Source of the DNA: Escherichia sp. E1V33
GTDB lineage: Bacteria; Pseudomonadota; Gammaproteobacteria; Enterobacterales; Enterobacteriaceae
DNA length: 64,000 bases
Reading direction: 5' to 3'
Assembly: GCF_004211955.1 (NCBI RefSeq)
Contig: NZ_RHJI01000021.1
Span: 62,001 to 126,000, forward strand
Position 1 is the stretch's first letter; the number at the start of each line of letters is the position of its first letter. The notes under the pieces are model-generated. The model saw nothing but the letters and a program-made list of their open reading frames with translations, had not been told where the DNA came from and searched no databases. This document shows positions 1-10,308 of the stretch, piece by piece. A program made the translations under genes and the position numbers.

Positions 1-776
<776 letters not shown>

Positions 777-781
777 CTCCC

Positions 782-1834
782 TTACCCCAACTCCTGCATC
801 CGCTGATGCAACGTCAACGACGGCTTCTCGGCAAACAGTTGCTGGTAATCCGTAGCGAATTGCCCCAGATGCCAGAATCCCCACTGCATGGCGGCATCTT
901 TTACCGTTGTGCTTTGCGACCACGGGCTTATCAGTTCACGGCGCACGGCGTTCAGGCGAATGCGTTTCAGCCACGCGTTCGGGCCAATACCTAAAATAGC
1001 GTGAAACGCGTTTTGTAGCGTGCGGCGGCTGACGTGCAGATGATTACATAAGTCCAGCACGGTTACCGGTTCGGACATGTTTTCCAGCACATATTCACGG
1101 GCGCGGGAAAGCAATCGGCGGTAACTCTGATGACTGATGCTTTGCGCCGTCACCATTGGCTGCGCTTCTTCCAGCATCGCCCCCATCGCCATTAGCAAAT
1201 TATCACCAAGCACTTTACGCACCGCAGGCTGATGCAAATTCTCCGGGTTCTCGCAAAATGTCGCCAGAGCCTGTTGCACAAAACCCCACAAAGCGGCTTT
1301 ATGCTGCTCTTTCACTTCCAGCGCCGACTGGTTACGCAGCATATGTAATACCCGATCCGGATTATGCAAAAAGTTAGCCTGCCGGGTAATGACATCTTCT
1401 GAAAGCACCACGCCAAGGATCGTGTAATCGTCTGGCGTACTCAGTTCAAACTCCGTGCCGCCAGGGCGCGTCGCAATTTCCGCGCTTCCCAGACATTGCG
1501 ATCCAATGAATCCTTGTTCGCCGCGCGTCGCCGGAATGCCAAACCAGAACGAGTTCGGCCAGACCAGGCACGACTGGCGCAGCGCCAGACCGGTGTACTC
1601 ACGAAAGACCTGAATATCATCGAGTAGAATTTCCGTAAATTCACCATGAAACTTGCCCGGATGCAGCTGATCGTAAATCTGCTGCCAGGCGGTAATCGTC
1701 AAAGCATGTTCATAGACATCCGTTGTCTGTCGTTGATGAACATTATCCACTTCGACCTTCGGCGTAAGCTTCAGGTTTTCGGATAAGGGTTCATGATAAA
1801 GATGGTGCAAATTGGCTGTACGGGTCTTTTTCAT
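782..1834 (-). CDS. eutR: AraC-family activator of the ethanolamine operon
   Basis: Transcription activator that, in E. coli and Salmonella, senses ethanolamine together with adenosylcobalamin and switches on the eut operon, including its own gene at the operon end. It has 350 residues, the usual length. The C-terminal third carries the AraC/XylS double helix-turn-helix: the first helix pair lies around [21 protein letters not shown], followed by the [20 protein letters not shown] linker and second unit. The N-terminal part is the effector domain. It is the last gene of the operon, 45 bases after eutK, and the gap holds a perfect 9-bp hairpin that may tune its level relative to the shell genes. 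Confidence 0.96.
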   Translation of the reverse strand: MKKTRTANLHHLYHEPLSENLKLTPKVEVDNVHQRQTTDVYEHALTITAWQQIYDQLHPGKFHGEFTEILLDDIQVFREYTGLALRQSCLVWPNSFWFGIPATRGEQGFIGSQCLGSAEIATRPGGTEFELSTPDDYTILGVVLSEDVITRQANFLHNPDRVLHMLRNQSALEVKEQHKAALWGFVQQALATFCENPENLHQPAVRKVLGDNLLMAMGAMLEEAQPMVTAQSISHQSYRRLLSRAREYVLENMSEPVTVLDLCNHLHVSRRTLQNAFHAILGIGPNAWLKRIRLNAVRRELISPWSQSTTVKDAAMQWGFWHLGQFATDYQQLFAEKPSLTLHQRMQELG

Positions 1835-1843
1835 GATGTTAAT

Positions 1844-1867
1844 GCCGGGTGTTATATGACACCCGGC
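1844..1867 (-). terminator. Intercistronic hairpin between eutK and eutR
   Basis: Perfect 9-bp inverted repeat (GCCGGGTGT / ACACCCGGC) with a 6-base loop, filling most of the 45-base gap between the eutK stop and the eutR start. No T-run follows on the minus strand, so it may work as an RNA-processing or partial-attenuation element rather than a full terminator; that function is inference. Confidence 0.5.
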
Positions 1868-1879
1868 ACCTCCGACAGA

Positions 1880-2380
1880 TTAATGGGACTTGAGACGATA
1901 ACGACTGCTGCGTTTACGTAACGTCCCAGCAGAAAAGAGCTGTTCGAGCGCATTTCTGGCTTTTTCCAGCGGCCAGTCAAAGTGGGCAGCCACTTCTCCT
2001 GCCGTCATTCCCTGACGTACTGATGTTAACAGCGTCAACAACTCGTCAGGAGACTCCTCGACGATAGCAGGCACGCAGGGTTCCTTTCCAGGTTGCTTCG
2101 GCTGGCGGTTAAAGCCACCAATCAGCCACTGGGTGTCATCATCTGGCCGACCGATTTCTTTACGGCTGATGACACGCCCGGTACGCATCGCAGCAGCACA
2201 ACCTGCGTCCAGCGCCGCACGACACGCCTCCAGATCGCCTTCCACCACCAGCGTTAACCGGCCAGGGTCAAGCACTTCATGACTCAGCAGACGCACGTTA
2301 GCCGCTTTCAGCATCGCATCCGCCGCATCGATTGCGGCGACCATGCCGTCCACTTCCAGCAATCCCAGTGCATTGATCAT
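1880..2380 (-). CDS. eutK: Ethanolamine microcompartment shell protein EutK
   Basis: Minor shell protein with one N-terminal BMC domain (about residues 1-90, starting MINALGLLEVDGMVAAIDAADAM) and a C-terminal extension that in EutK folds as a small winged-helix-like, possibly nucleic-acid-binding domain (about residues 110-166, basic tail RKRSSRYRLKSH). It has 166 residues when started at the ATG at 2380, which has a GGAGG Shine-Dalgarno 6 bases upstream. The frame stays open two codons further to a TTG, which is less likely. It lies 12 bases after eutL. Confidence 0.94.
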   Translation of the reverse strand: MINALGLLEVDGMVAAIDAADAMLKAANVRLLSHEVLDPGRLTLVVEGDLEACRAALDAGCAAAMRTGRVISRKEIGRPDDDTQWLIGGFNRQPKQPGKEPCVPAIVEESPDELLTLLTSVRQGMTAGEVAAHFDWPLEKARNALEQLFSAGTLRKRSSRYRLKSH

Positions 2381-2392
2381 CAGCAACCTCCG

Positions 2393-3052
2393 TTACGCAC
2401 GCTGGATTGGATTACGCGCGATTTCCAGCACTGCATCGGTAAAGGCGTTGCAGGCCGCTTTACACGCTGCCTGGCTACCGGTTAAAAATGCCGCTGAATA
2501 GTTGGTCTCAGACGGCGGCGGGACATAGGTCACCAGCTGTACGTCGGCAGATTTCAACGCTGCATCAATGCCGTAGGTCGCTTCCAGCGGCGGTGCCACC
2601 AGATACGCCATCGGATCGCCAAGCGTGATCCCGGCGGTTGATGAGAGATAAGAACCGGTACGCGAAACTACATGTGCCAGGAATGCCGTATCTTGCGCAT
2701 CATTAGCCCACTGGAAAGCAGCGCCATTTTCAATATGCGCAACCATCGCATCCAGACCTGCACGCACTTCCGCCGGGTTTGGCCCACCAAGCATAATCAG
2801 CACTTCACCGGCAGTCGGTGACGGGCCGTGTGCCGCTCCCGCATACAGCGAGCGACCATATACCACTTCTACCATCGCTTGTTTGGTCGCTTCGTCAGCC
2901 GCAATGTAGGTTACGTCATCGGAGTCGGCAGAAATCAGACCGAGGCTACGAATATGCGGCGGCAATTTCAGTTCACGCGCAAAATCGGCGTTAACGGAGG
3001 CAATCACCCGCATAGCGGTGACAGACGGTCGAATCAAATCTAAAGCTGGCAT
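2393..3052 (-). CDS. eutL: Ethanolamine microcompartment shell protein EutL
   Basis: Trimeric shell protein made of two fused, circularly permuted BMC domains (about residues 1-110 and 111-219). In crystal structures of the family it forms a gated central pore. It has 219 residues, the usual full length. The BMC-type repeats are visible as two copies of an alanine- and glycine-rich module ([20 protein letters not shown] and the later [19 protein letters not shown]). It lies 9 bases after eutC and 12 before eutK. Confidence 0.96.
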   Translation of the reverse strand: MPALDLIRPSVTAMRVIASVNADFARELKLPPHIRSLGLISADSDDVTYIAADEATKQAMVEVVYGRSLYAGAAHGPSPTAGEVLIMLGGPNPAEVRAGLDAMVAHIENGAAFQWANDAQDTAFLAHVVSRTGSYLSSTAGITLGDPMAYLVAPPLEATYGIDAALKSADVQLVTYVPPPSETNYSAAFLTGSQAACKAACNAFTDAVLEIARNPIQRA

Positions 3053-3061
3053 GATGCCTCC

Positions 3062-3949
3062 TTATCGGGTCATGTTGATGCCGGATGCTTTCTGCTCCAG
3101 CATACGTTTTGCCAAATCCACAATGACTGCTGCGGCTTCAACCGGCGGGGTACCGCCCTGGTGAATGTTAGAGATGCAGGTACGGTCGGCCTCAACGGTG
3201 GTCGCCATACGCGGCGAGTAAACGGCGTAGCAGGAGAGGCTTTCTGACTGCCCCAACCCCGGACGTTCGCCCACCAGCAGGATCACCACTTTCGCCCCGA
3301 GGATCTCACCGATCTGATCTTCAATCTTCACGCGACCATAACGAACAAAGAATGGTGTACCGACTTTCAGCCCGGCCTGTTTCAGGCCCGCCATCAGCGG
3401 TGGCAGGATCTCTTCGTAGTTCACGGTGATCGCATCAGTCGACAGGCCATCGGAGATAACGACCTGGACGTCCGGATTGGCGACACACTGTGCTTTCAGC
3501 GCTTCAACAGCTTCTGCACACAAGCGGCGACCCATATCCGGGCGAGTCAGGTAGAGATTTTTGTCGCTGATTTCGGAGCGGACTTCCAGCAAGCCCTGCG
3601 CTTTCACCCACTCTTCCGGCACTTCTTTAAGTACGGTATCTTTCGAACGAGAGTGATCGGCCAGGAAACGCAGCAGCGCCTGGGTGCGCGGACGCGGACC
3701 GGCACGACCGGTACAAACGCGGGCCACGGTGCTGCGGCGCAGTTCTGTTAACACATCCGCACGATGCGGATTTTCAACGCCAATCCACGCTTTTGCTTCC
3801 GCGGAACCTAAATCCAGCGCACAGCTTTCCGAGGTCACCGGTGCCGCACAGTTGGTGGTGGCGCACTTTGCTTCTGACGGCGCGGGGGCCGTTTGTCCCA
3901 TTGACGCCATCACGCTGCGTACAATTTCTTCAATCTGTTTTTGATCCAT
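3062..3949 (-). CDS. eutC: Ethanolamine ammonia-lyase small subunit
   Basis: Small subunit of the adenosylcobalamin-dependent enzyme that converts ethanolamine to acetaldehyde and ammonia; with EutB it forms the cofactor site. It has 295 residues, as expected. The first ~20 residues ([19 protein letters not shown]) form the amphipathic helix known in this family as the microcompartment-targeting peptide, followed by a flexible Ala/Pro/Ser linker to about residue 40. The catalytic-core landmarks [15 protein letters not shown] and [18 protein letters not shown] are present. It lies 20 bases after eutB. Confidence 0.97.
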   Translation of the reverse strand: MDQKQIEEIVRSVMASMGQTAPAPSEAKCATTNCAAPVTSESCALDLGSAEAKAWIGVENPHRADVLTELRRSTVARVCTGRAGPRPRTQALLRFLADHSRSKDTVLKEVPEEWVKAQGLLEVRSEISDKNLYLTRPDMGRRLCAEAVEALKAQCVANPDVQVVISDGLSTDAITVNYEEILPPLMAGLKQAGLKVGTPFFVRYGRVKIEDQIGEILGAKVVILLVGERPGLGQSESLSCYAVYSPRMATTVEADRTCISNIHQGGTPPVEAAAVIVDLAKRMLEQKASGINMTR

Positions 3950-3969
3950 GATGTGTTATCTCCGCGTCA

Positions 3970-5331
3970 TCAGAAGAACAGTGACGGATCGCCCGCCCGT
4001 TTGGTCAGGCGACCGTTTGCCATAATGCCCATGCTTTCCAGCCAACGTTCAAACTCTGGTGACGGACGCAGGTTGAGTAACTGACGCACAGTGGCGGTGT
4101 CGTGGAACGCCGTGGTCTGGTAGTTGAGCATGATGTCATCGCCCAGCGGCATCCCCATGATGTAGTTGCAGCCTGCGGTCGCGAGCAGGATCATCAGGTT
4201 TTCGTTGAGGTTCTGGTCAGCGTCAGCGTGGTTGGTGTAGCAGCAGTCACAGCCCATAGAGATGCCACTCAGCTTGCCCATAAAGTGATCTTCTAAGCCA
4301 GCACGGATAATCTGGCGGTCGTTGTAGAGATACTCCGGCCCAATAAAGCCGACCACGGTGTTGACGATAAACGGATCGTAATGACGCGCCAGCCCGTAGT
4401 TACGCGCTTCCATGGTCACCTGGTCTGCGCCGTAGTTGGCTCCCGCCGACAGCGCCGAACCTTGCCCGGTTTCAAAGTAGAGGCAGTTTTCCCCGGCAAT
4501 ACGGTTGAACTCCGCGCCCACTGCGCGCGCTTCGTCGAGCATCGCCAGCTCCACGCCAAACTCTTTCAGCCCTTTTTCGCTGCCGCAGATACTCTGGAAA
4601 ATCAGCCCGCCCGGCGCGCCGCGACGGATCGCTTCAATTTGCGTGGTGACGTGCGCCAGTACACAGCCCTGGGTTGGGATGTTGAATTTGTCGATCACGC
4701 CATAGATGGTGTCCAGCACGCGGCTTAAGTTTTCCACGTCGTCCGTCACTGGGTTTACGCCGATCACCGCATCGCCCACCCCGAAGGAAAGCCCTTCGTA
4801 GATTTGCGCGGCGATACTTTGCACGTCGTCACGGGTATCGTTCGGTTGCAAACGGGCGCTGAAGGTGCCCGGAATACCGATAGTGGTATTGGCCTTTTTG
4901 ATCACCGGCATTTTCTTCGCGCCGTAGATCAGGTCCGCGTTGGAGCAAATCTTCGCTACCGCCGCAACCACTTCCGAAGTCAGCCCTTTGCGGGTAAAGG
5001 CAATGTCGTCCACGCTGGTTTCGTCGCTCAGCACATACTCACGCAGTTCGCTGATGCTCCAGTTTTTAATCTGGTTATAGGCCGTTTCGTTAACGTCGTC
5101 CTGAATCAACCGCGTCACACAGTCATCTTCATAGGCAATCACCGGATTGTTGCGGATGTCTGCCACCGTCATTTCCGACAACACCTGCTTTGCCGCCACG
5201 CGCTCCTGTGAGCTTGCCGCTGCGACGCCCGCCAGCACATCCCCCGAACGCAGTTCGTTGGCTTTAGCCAGCACCTCTTTTACATCCTTAAACTGATATA
5301 CATTGCCGAACAATGTGGTCTTTAGTTTCAT
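3970..5331 (-). CDS. eutB: Ethanolamine ammonia-lyase large subunit
   Basis: Catalytic TIM-barrel subunit that binds ethanolamine and, with EutC, adenosylcobalamin; it works in the microcompartment lumen. It has 453 residues, full length. Recognisable core stretches include NPVTDDVENLSRVLD, LYFETGQGSALSAGAN and the Cys-rich GCDCCYTNHADADQN. It starts 11 bases after the eutA stop with no intervening DNA. In K-12 the cryptic prophage CPZ-55 sits at this junction, so this copy shows the uninterrupted arrangement. Confidence 0.98.
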   Translation of the reverse strand: MKLKTTLFGNVYQFKDVKEVLAKANELRSGDVLAGVAAASSQERVAAKQVLSEMTVADIRNNPVIAYEDDCVTRLIQDDVNETAYNQIKNWSISELREYVLSDETSVDDIAFTRKGLTSEVVAAVAKICSNADLIYGAKKMPVIKKANTTIGIPGTFSARLQPNDTRDDVQSIAAQIYEGLSFGVGDAVIGVNPVTDDVENLSRVLDTIYGVIDKFNIPTQGCVLAHVTTQIEAIRRGAPGGLIFQSICGSEKGLKEFGVELAMLDEARAVGAEFNRIAGENCLYFETGQGSALSAGANYGADQVTMEARNYGLARHYDPFIVNTVVGFIGPEYLYNDRQIIRAGLEDHFMGKLSGISMGCDCCYTNHADADQNLNENLMILLATAGCNYIMGMPLGDDIMLNYQTTAFHDTATVRQLLNLRPSPEFERWLESMGIMANGRLTKRAGDPSLFF

Positions 5332-5342
5332 AAGTCGTTCCC

Positions 5343-6746
5343 TCAGGAAGGAAATGCGAGTGATTTCACCGTCACCGGCACAACCGATCCGCCAAAAAGA
5401 GGCGTACCAATGTCGATATAGTCCCCCGCGCGGACAATCACTTCGTCAATGACTGCCAACGGGAGTTGTTGTAGCTGTGGGCGCAACAACATGCCCAGAG
5501 CTTTACCAAAGTCCTGCCCGGCCACCACCAGCAGGGGATGCGGATTCGGAAAACGCGCGACGAAATCGACCAGCGCGTTGATGACCGTCAGTACCGCGGC
5601 GTAACGCACAGGCAGCGAGGCGGGAAGCGCCAGCACGTACGCGTCAGTTTTGGGATCAAGATCCAGCTGAATCAGCGCCTGTTGCCAGGCACTCACCAGA
5701 TCCGTTTCATCAATCGGGATCGCCACCGGCAAATTGCGCAGCGGCAGTTGTACGCCCTCAAGCCAGATTGTGCTGCCAGAGAGCGAAAGGGTATGCGCGC
5801 CCGCGCCAATCACCGTGGCGCGCACGGTTTGCGCCGGAAACTGTACGTTCATCTCACGCAGGCGCGGATGGTCATGCAGCGCCGTTGCCAGCAGCGGGCC
5901 AATATCGGCAAAACAGAACGGGTCGGCGGGCTGGTGGCGATAACATTCGCCCACGCCGCCAGAAAGCGTAATGATTTCGGGCGTAACACCTGCGGGCAGC
6001 AAACCGGTTTGCATTAATGCCTGTGCGAGCGGCGAGAGCGTTCCGTCAATCACTTCGACAATCAGTTCTGCCATCCGCCGGGTAACCTGCACCAGCTGCG
6101 CGCCGGTCAGCGAACGGGCGTCAGTGCCTGCACCGAAGCACTCATCCACAATCATCTGCCCCGGTTTATGAGCGTAGACCACGCGCCCCTGGCTGTCGGT
6201 TTCCAGCAGGCGACCACCGACGTTGAGGCAGGCAGTGCCGCTGATTTTTCCGGCATCGAACAGGGCGTAGTTCGCGGTGCCACCGCCGATGTCGATATTC
6301 AGTACCCGACACAGCCGTTGTTCAGAAAGGGTTTGCGCCCCGGCACCGTGACCGGCGATCACGGATTCGAGGTGCGGCCCGGCGCTGGCGACGACAAAAT
6401 CGCCCAGCGACTGAGAGAGCGCCATCACCGCCGGGCGAGCATTGCGGGTTTTTGCGCTTTCACCGGTGATGATGATGGCACCGGAATCAACGCTTTCTGG
6501 CGCAATGCCCGCGGCCTGATATTGCTCGAGGATTAAGGTTTTCAGTTCCGCTTCTTTTAAACCGCCCTGTTTATCGACAGGAGTAAAGAACACCGGACTT
6601 TGCCAGCTAATTTCGCGTTTGATGAATTCGTAGCGCGGCACCTGCGACACCGCCGCACGGTTAACCAGCTCCAGGTGGGAGAAGATCACCTGGGTGGTGG
6701 TGGTGCCGATATCGATACCGACGCTCAGTAGCTGGCGAGTACTCAC
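5343..6746 (-). CDS. eutA: Ethanolamine ammonia-lyase reactivating factor
   Basis: ATP-dependent reactivase that removes damaged cobalamin from EutBC so that fresh adenosylcobalamin can bind. It has 467 residues, full length. The fold is actin/Hsp70-like: an N-terminal phosphate-1 loop SVGIDIGTTTTQVIFS, then VLNIDIGGGTANYALFD as the second phosphate loop and a C-terminal ATPase lobe. Its start overlaps the eutH stop by 4 bases, implying translational coupling; eutB follows after 11 bases. Confidence 0.97.
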   Translation of the reverse strand: MSTRQLLSVGIDIGTTTTQVIFSHLELVNRAAVSQVPRYEFIKREISWQSPVFFTPVDKQGGLKEAELKTLILEQYQAAGIAPESVDSGAIIITGESAKTRNARPAVMALSQSLGDFVVASAGPHLESVIAGHGAGAQTLSEQRLCRVLNIDIGGGTANYALFDAGKISGTACLNVGGRLLETDSQGRVVYAHKPGQMIVDECFGAGTDARSLTGAQLVQVTRRMAELIVEVIDGTLSPLAQALMQTGLLPAGVTPEIITLSGGVGECYRHQPADPFCFADIGPLLATALHDHPRLREMNVQFPAQTVRATVIGAGAHTLSLSGSTIWLEGVQLPLRNLPVAIPIDETDLVSAWQQALIQLDLDPKTDAYVLALPASLPVRYAAVLTVINALVDFVARFPNPHPLLVVAGQDFGKALGMLLRPQLQQLPLAVIDEVIVRAGDYIDIGTPLFGGSVVPVTVKSLAFPS

Positions 6747-7969
6747 GATTGCGCCTCCGCTGCGGTTTTAGCCGTGGTCGCGTCTTCTTTTGGCACCAGC
6801 ATCATCGCTACGCCAATCGCCGTAACACCGCCAATCAACTTGCCGACAATCATCGGGAAGATCATGGCGTTCATGTTGGCAGCGGCGAAGCCTAAGTGGT
6901 CGCCCAGGGCGAAGGCAGCGGAAACGGCGAATGCGCAGTTGATCACTTTGCCGCGGGTATCCATCTGCTTCATCATGCCGAACATGGGGATATTGTTGGC
7001 AAGCGTTGCCACCATGCCTGCCGCCGCGATGTTGTTCATATTCAGCACTTTACCGACGCTCATCAGCGGTTTTTCAAACCAGCGAGTCAGCAACAGCACC
7101 ATCGGATACGCACCTAACAGCACGCAGGAGATAGAGCCGATAACTTCAATGGCGCGCATCACTTCGCCTGGTTTATCGCCAGGGGCCATAAAGATAGGAT
7201 CAAGTCCTGGGATCAATTCCCAGCCGAGCAGGAATTTCACTACTGCGGCAGCAAGACCGAGGGTGATCAATGCGACGAGAAATTTGGCAAAGATCTGGAA
7301 GCCATTGATCATTTTTTCCGGGATGAATTTCAGCCCCAGCGCCACCAGTACCGCGACGATAAGTACCGGGATCATGTTCATCAGGATCAGGGCAAAAGTG
7401 AATTCCACCGGCTGACCGTTGATTTGCACACCGGAATACATAGCCACCAGACCACCAGCGATACAGCCAATCGGAATGGTCACAATGCCCGCCAGTACGC
7501 CGAGCGCCAGGTAACGACGGTCAGAAGGTTCGATAATGCCGAGCGCCACCGGAATGGAAAACACAATCGTTGGCCCCATCATCGATCCGAGAATTAACCC
7601 AGAGTATAGCCACGCTGCTACGTCGCCGCCCGCCAGCTCTTTGGCGAGGAAGAAGCCGCCCATATCGCACGCCAGCAGCGTTCCGGCGAACATTGATGGG
7701 TTTGCGCCGAGCATTTCGTAAACCGGGATAATTACCGGCCCAAGTACGTGGGCCAGTACCGGTGCCAGCGCGGTCATACCGACCATCGCCAGGCCCAGAG
7801 CGCCCATTGCCATAAAGCCTTCTTCGAACTGACCGCCTGATCCTTCGATACTTTTACCGAACTTACCGAGGAAACGAGCAGAACCGCCGAACTGCGACAG
7901 GATCCTGTCTACGGCAGCTATCAGCATAAAGAACATCATGATGTACATGATGATTTCGTTAATTCCCAT
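6743..7969 (-). CDS. eutH: Ethanolamine transporter EutH
   Basis: Inner-membrane protein of the EutH family, thought to import ethanolamine when the uncharged form is scarce. It has 408 residues and about ten or eleven hydrophobic segments spread over the whole length, with Gly-rich turns such as LGSMMGPTIVFSIPVALGI and NNIPMFGMMKQMD. The start is supported by a GGGAG sequence 7 bases upstream. It is separated from upstream eutG by 315 bases containing a triple REP array and overlaps eutA by 4 bases downstream. Confidence 0.95.
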   Translation of the reverse strand: MGINEIIMYIMMFFMLIAAVDRILSQFGGSARFLGKFGKSIEGSGGQFEEGFMAMGALGLAMVGMTALAPVLAHVLGPVIIPVYEMLGANPSMFAGTLLACDMGGFFLAKELAGGDVAAWLYSGLILGSMMGPTIVFSIPVALGIIEPSDRRYLALGVLAGIVTIPIGCIAGGLVAMYSGVQINGQPVEFTFALILMNMIPVLIVAVLVALGLKFIPEKMINGFQIFAKFLVALITLGLAAAVVKFLLGWELIPGLDPIFMAPGDKPGEVMRAIEVIGSISCVLLGAYPMVLLLTRWFEKPLMSVGKVLNMNNIAAAGMVATLANNIPMFGMMKQMDTRGKVINCAFAVSAAFALGDHLGFAAANMNAMIFPMIVGKLIGGVTAIGVAMMLVPKEDATTAKTAAEAQS

Positions 7970-8000
7970 CGCCTTTACTCCCTGTTAGTTGTTATTTATT

Positions 8001-8284
<284 letters not shown>

Positions 8285-9472
8285 TTATTGCGCCGCTGCA
8301 TACAGGCCGATAATCTGCTCCAGGCTGGCGGTACGCGGGTTGCTGCGCAGACAAATATCGTCCAGCGCGGCCTGTGCCCATGCACCGTAATGCGCAGATG
8401 TCGCACCAACATCGCCCAGTCGTTTACCAATCCCAACTTCCGCAATCAGCTCACTTACCGCGTTAATAGCGTCACGATCGTCGGATTTTTTAGTTCGCAG
8501 CGCCCGACCAATCTGGCTAAAGCGTTCACGACAGACCATCCGGTTAAATTCCATCACCGTTGGCAGCAGCATGGCGTTCGCCAGACCGTGCGGAATATGC
8601 AGCGCCGCGCCCGGCTGATGCGCCATCGCGTGGCACAACCCCAGCCCGGCGTTGGAAAACGCCATTCCCGCCATGCACGAGGCGAGCAACATGCTCTCGC
8701 GGGCGGCAAGGTCGTGACCGTAGCCCACCGCTTTCGGCAGCGATTTGCCAATCATCGCAATGGCACCAATCGCCAGACTGTCGGTAAACGGTGTGGCGTT
8801 CAGCGCGCTGTACGCTTCAATGGCATGAGTTAACGCATCAATGCCGGTCATGGCCGTGACATGCGACGGCACACCTTCGGTCAGCGCGGCGTCGAGGATC
8901 GCCACATCCGGCATCAGCGAGGCATGCGCTAACACCTGCTTGCGCCCGCTCACCGCGTCGATAATCACCGTCACGTTAGTCGTTTCAGAGCCAGTTCCGG
9001 CGGTAGTTGGAATGGCAATCAGCGGCAAGCGCGGTTGCAGAACGCTGGTTTCTGACATTTCTGCCAGCGTGATATCCGGGTTCGTCACCAGCAACGCCAC
9101 GGCTTTCGCTGCATCGAGCACCGAGCCGCCGCCAAACGCGATCACCCCATCACAGCCTGATTCACGCAACTGCGCCACGGCTGCACACACGTCGGTGATG
9201 CACGGTTCGCCCACCGGACATGGCCAGAGCGTCATGGCGATACCTTTTACGGCCAGGCTGCGCGTCAGCCCGGCGATCATCCCCGCCTGATGCAAAAAGC
9301 TGTCTGCCATCACGAACAGATGTTTCAGCCCACGCGTTTGCACTTCCTGCCCGCAACTGCTCACCGCGCCCGGACCGCAAAGCGTCACCGGTGGAACGCT
9401 AAATGTTTTTACCCGTTGCAGATTCAGGGTGTCGAACGCCTGAAAGAGCGCGCTCTGCAATTCATTTTGCAT
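8285..9472 (-). CDS. eutG: Iron-type alcohol dehydrogenase EutG
   Basis: Group III Fe-dependent alcohol dehydrogenase that reduces acetaldehyde to ethanol and so recycles NADH to NAD inside the ethanolamine compartment. It has 395 residues from the ATG at 9472 (MQNELQSALFQ); the frame extends 12 codons upstream, but that start would lie deeper inside eutJ. Family marks: the NAD-binding GGGSVLDAAKAVA, IPTTAGTGSETTN, and metal ligands in the GIDALTHAIEAY and GLCHAMAHQPGAALHIPHGLANA segments. It overlaps the end of eutJ by 11 bases. Confidence 0.95.
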   Translation of the reverse strand: MQNELQSALFQAFDTLNLQRVKTFSVPPVTLCGPGAVSSCGQEVQTRGLKHLFVMADSFLHQAGMIAGLTRSLAVKGIAMTLWPCPVGEPCITDVCAAVAQLRESGCDGVIAFGGGSVLDAAKAVALLVTNPDITLAEMSETSVLQPRLPLIAIPTTAGTGSETTNVTVIIDAVSGRKQVLAHASLMPDVAILDAALTEGVPSHVTAMTGIDALTHAIEAYSALNATPFTDSLAIGAIAMIGKSLPKAVGYGHDLAARESMLLASCMAGMAFSNAGLGLCHAMAHQPGAALHIPHGLANAMLLPTVMEFNRMVCRERFSQIGRALRTKKSDDRDAINAVSELIAEVGIGKRLGDVGATSAHYGAWAQAALDDICLRSNPRTASLEQIIGLYAAAQ

Positions 9473-10298
9473 ATAGCCCCTCCGCTTTCTCTCGCCCGCT
9501 ACTGGCAATCGCCAGCGGGGTCATAAATAGACTGTGCTGCGGTAAATACACCTGTAACGCCGGGAATTGTTTACGAAACAGTTCCGCCACGCCCGGTTGC
9601 ATACAGGCACCGCCCGCCAGCCATAAATCGGCAATGCCCTGCCCTTCAATATGTCGGGCGACAATGTCTGCCATTTTTTCGTAGACCGGTTTCACAACCG
9701 GCCAGATTTCCTGCGCATTACTGCGCTTGTACTGCTCCGCCTCTTCCAGCGAAATACGGCGATTTCCGGCAAGGGTCAAAGAGATGTGATGTCCGCCGGT
9801 CGCTTCATCTGCCGAGTAAGTCACCTTGCCCTTTTTCACGATGGCAATGCCGGTAGTGCCGCCGCCGATATCCACTACGCCGGCGTTGTCCAGTTGCAGC
9901 AGATCCGCGACTGCGGTTGGTTCATCCAGCACATGGCTCACTTCCAGCCCGGCAGACTCCAGCACGTTGATGGAAATACGCGGGTCCGTACCAGGAGGAA
10001 AAGAGGTCGCCGCATGGCTAAAACGGCGACCGAATTGCTGCTCAAGGGTGTCGAGATGGCGACGAATAATGGTGACAGCGCCGAAGAAATCCCAGACGAT
10101 GCCGTCGCGGACCACATCGGCCCAGTCGAGGCATACCGCCACCGGCTGACCGTCGCGGTCGACAACCATCGACACCACATCGCAGGTGCCCAGATCCACC
10201 CCCAACCACAGCGGAGATTCCGTAACGGCGGGCGTCTGGTTACACAGCGTTGCCGCCGTTTGCAGACGTGGGGTGAGCCATTGTTCGTCGTGCGCCAT
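9462..10298 (-). CDS. eutJ: Hsp70-like protein EutJ
   Basis: Actin/Hsp70-fold protein encoded in eut operons, proposed to act as an assembly chaperone; its biochemical role is not settled. It has 278 residues, the usual length. ATP-binding loops are seen at LGVDLGTCDVVSMVVDRDG (about residues 32-50) and VVDIGGGTTGIAIVKKG, with a third Gly-rich motif at DLWLAGGACMQPG. No substrate-binding lid is present, so it is only the ATPase half of an Hsp70. It lies 10 bases after eutE and overlaps eutG by 11. Confidence 0.94.
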   Translation of the reverse strand: MAHDEQWLTPRLQTAATLCNQTPAVTESPLWLGVDLGTCDVVSMVVDRDGQPVAVCLDWADVVRDGIVWDFFGAVTIIRRHLDTLEQQFGRRFSHAATSFPPGTDPRISINVLESAGLEVSHVLDEPTAVADLLQLDNAGVVDIGGGTTGIAIVKKGKVTYSADEATGGHHISLTLAGNRRISLEEAEQYKRSNAQEIWPVVKPVYEKMADIVARHIEGQGIADLWLAGGACMQPGVAELFRKQFPALQVYLPQHSLFMTPLAIASSGREKAEGLYAK

Positions 10299-10308
10299 CT
10301 GTTACTCC

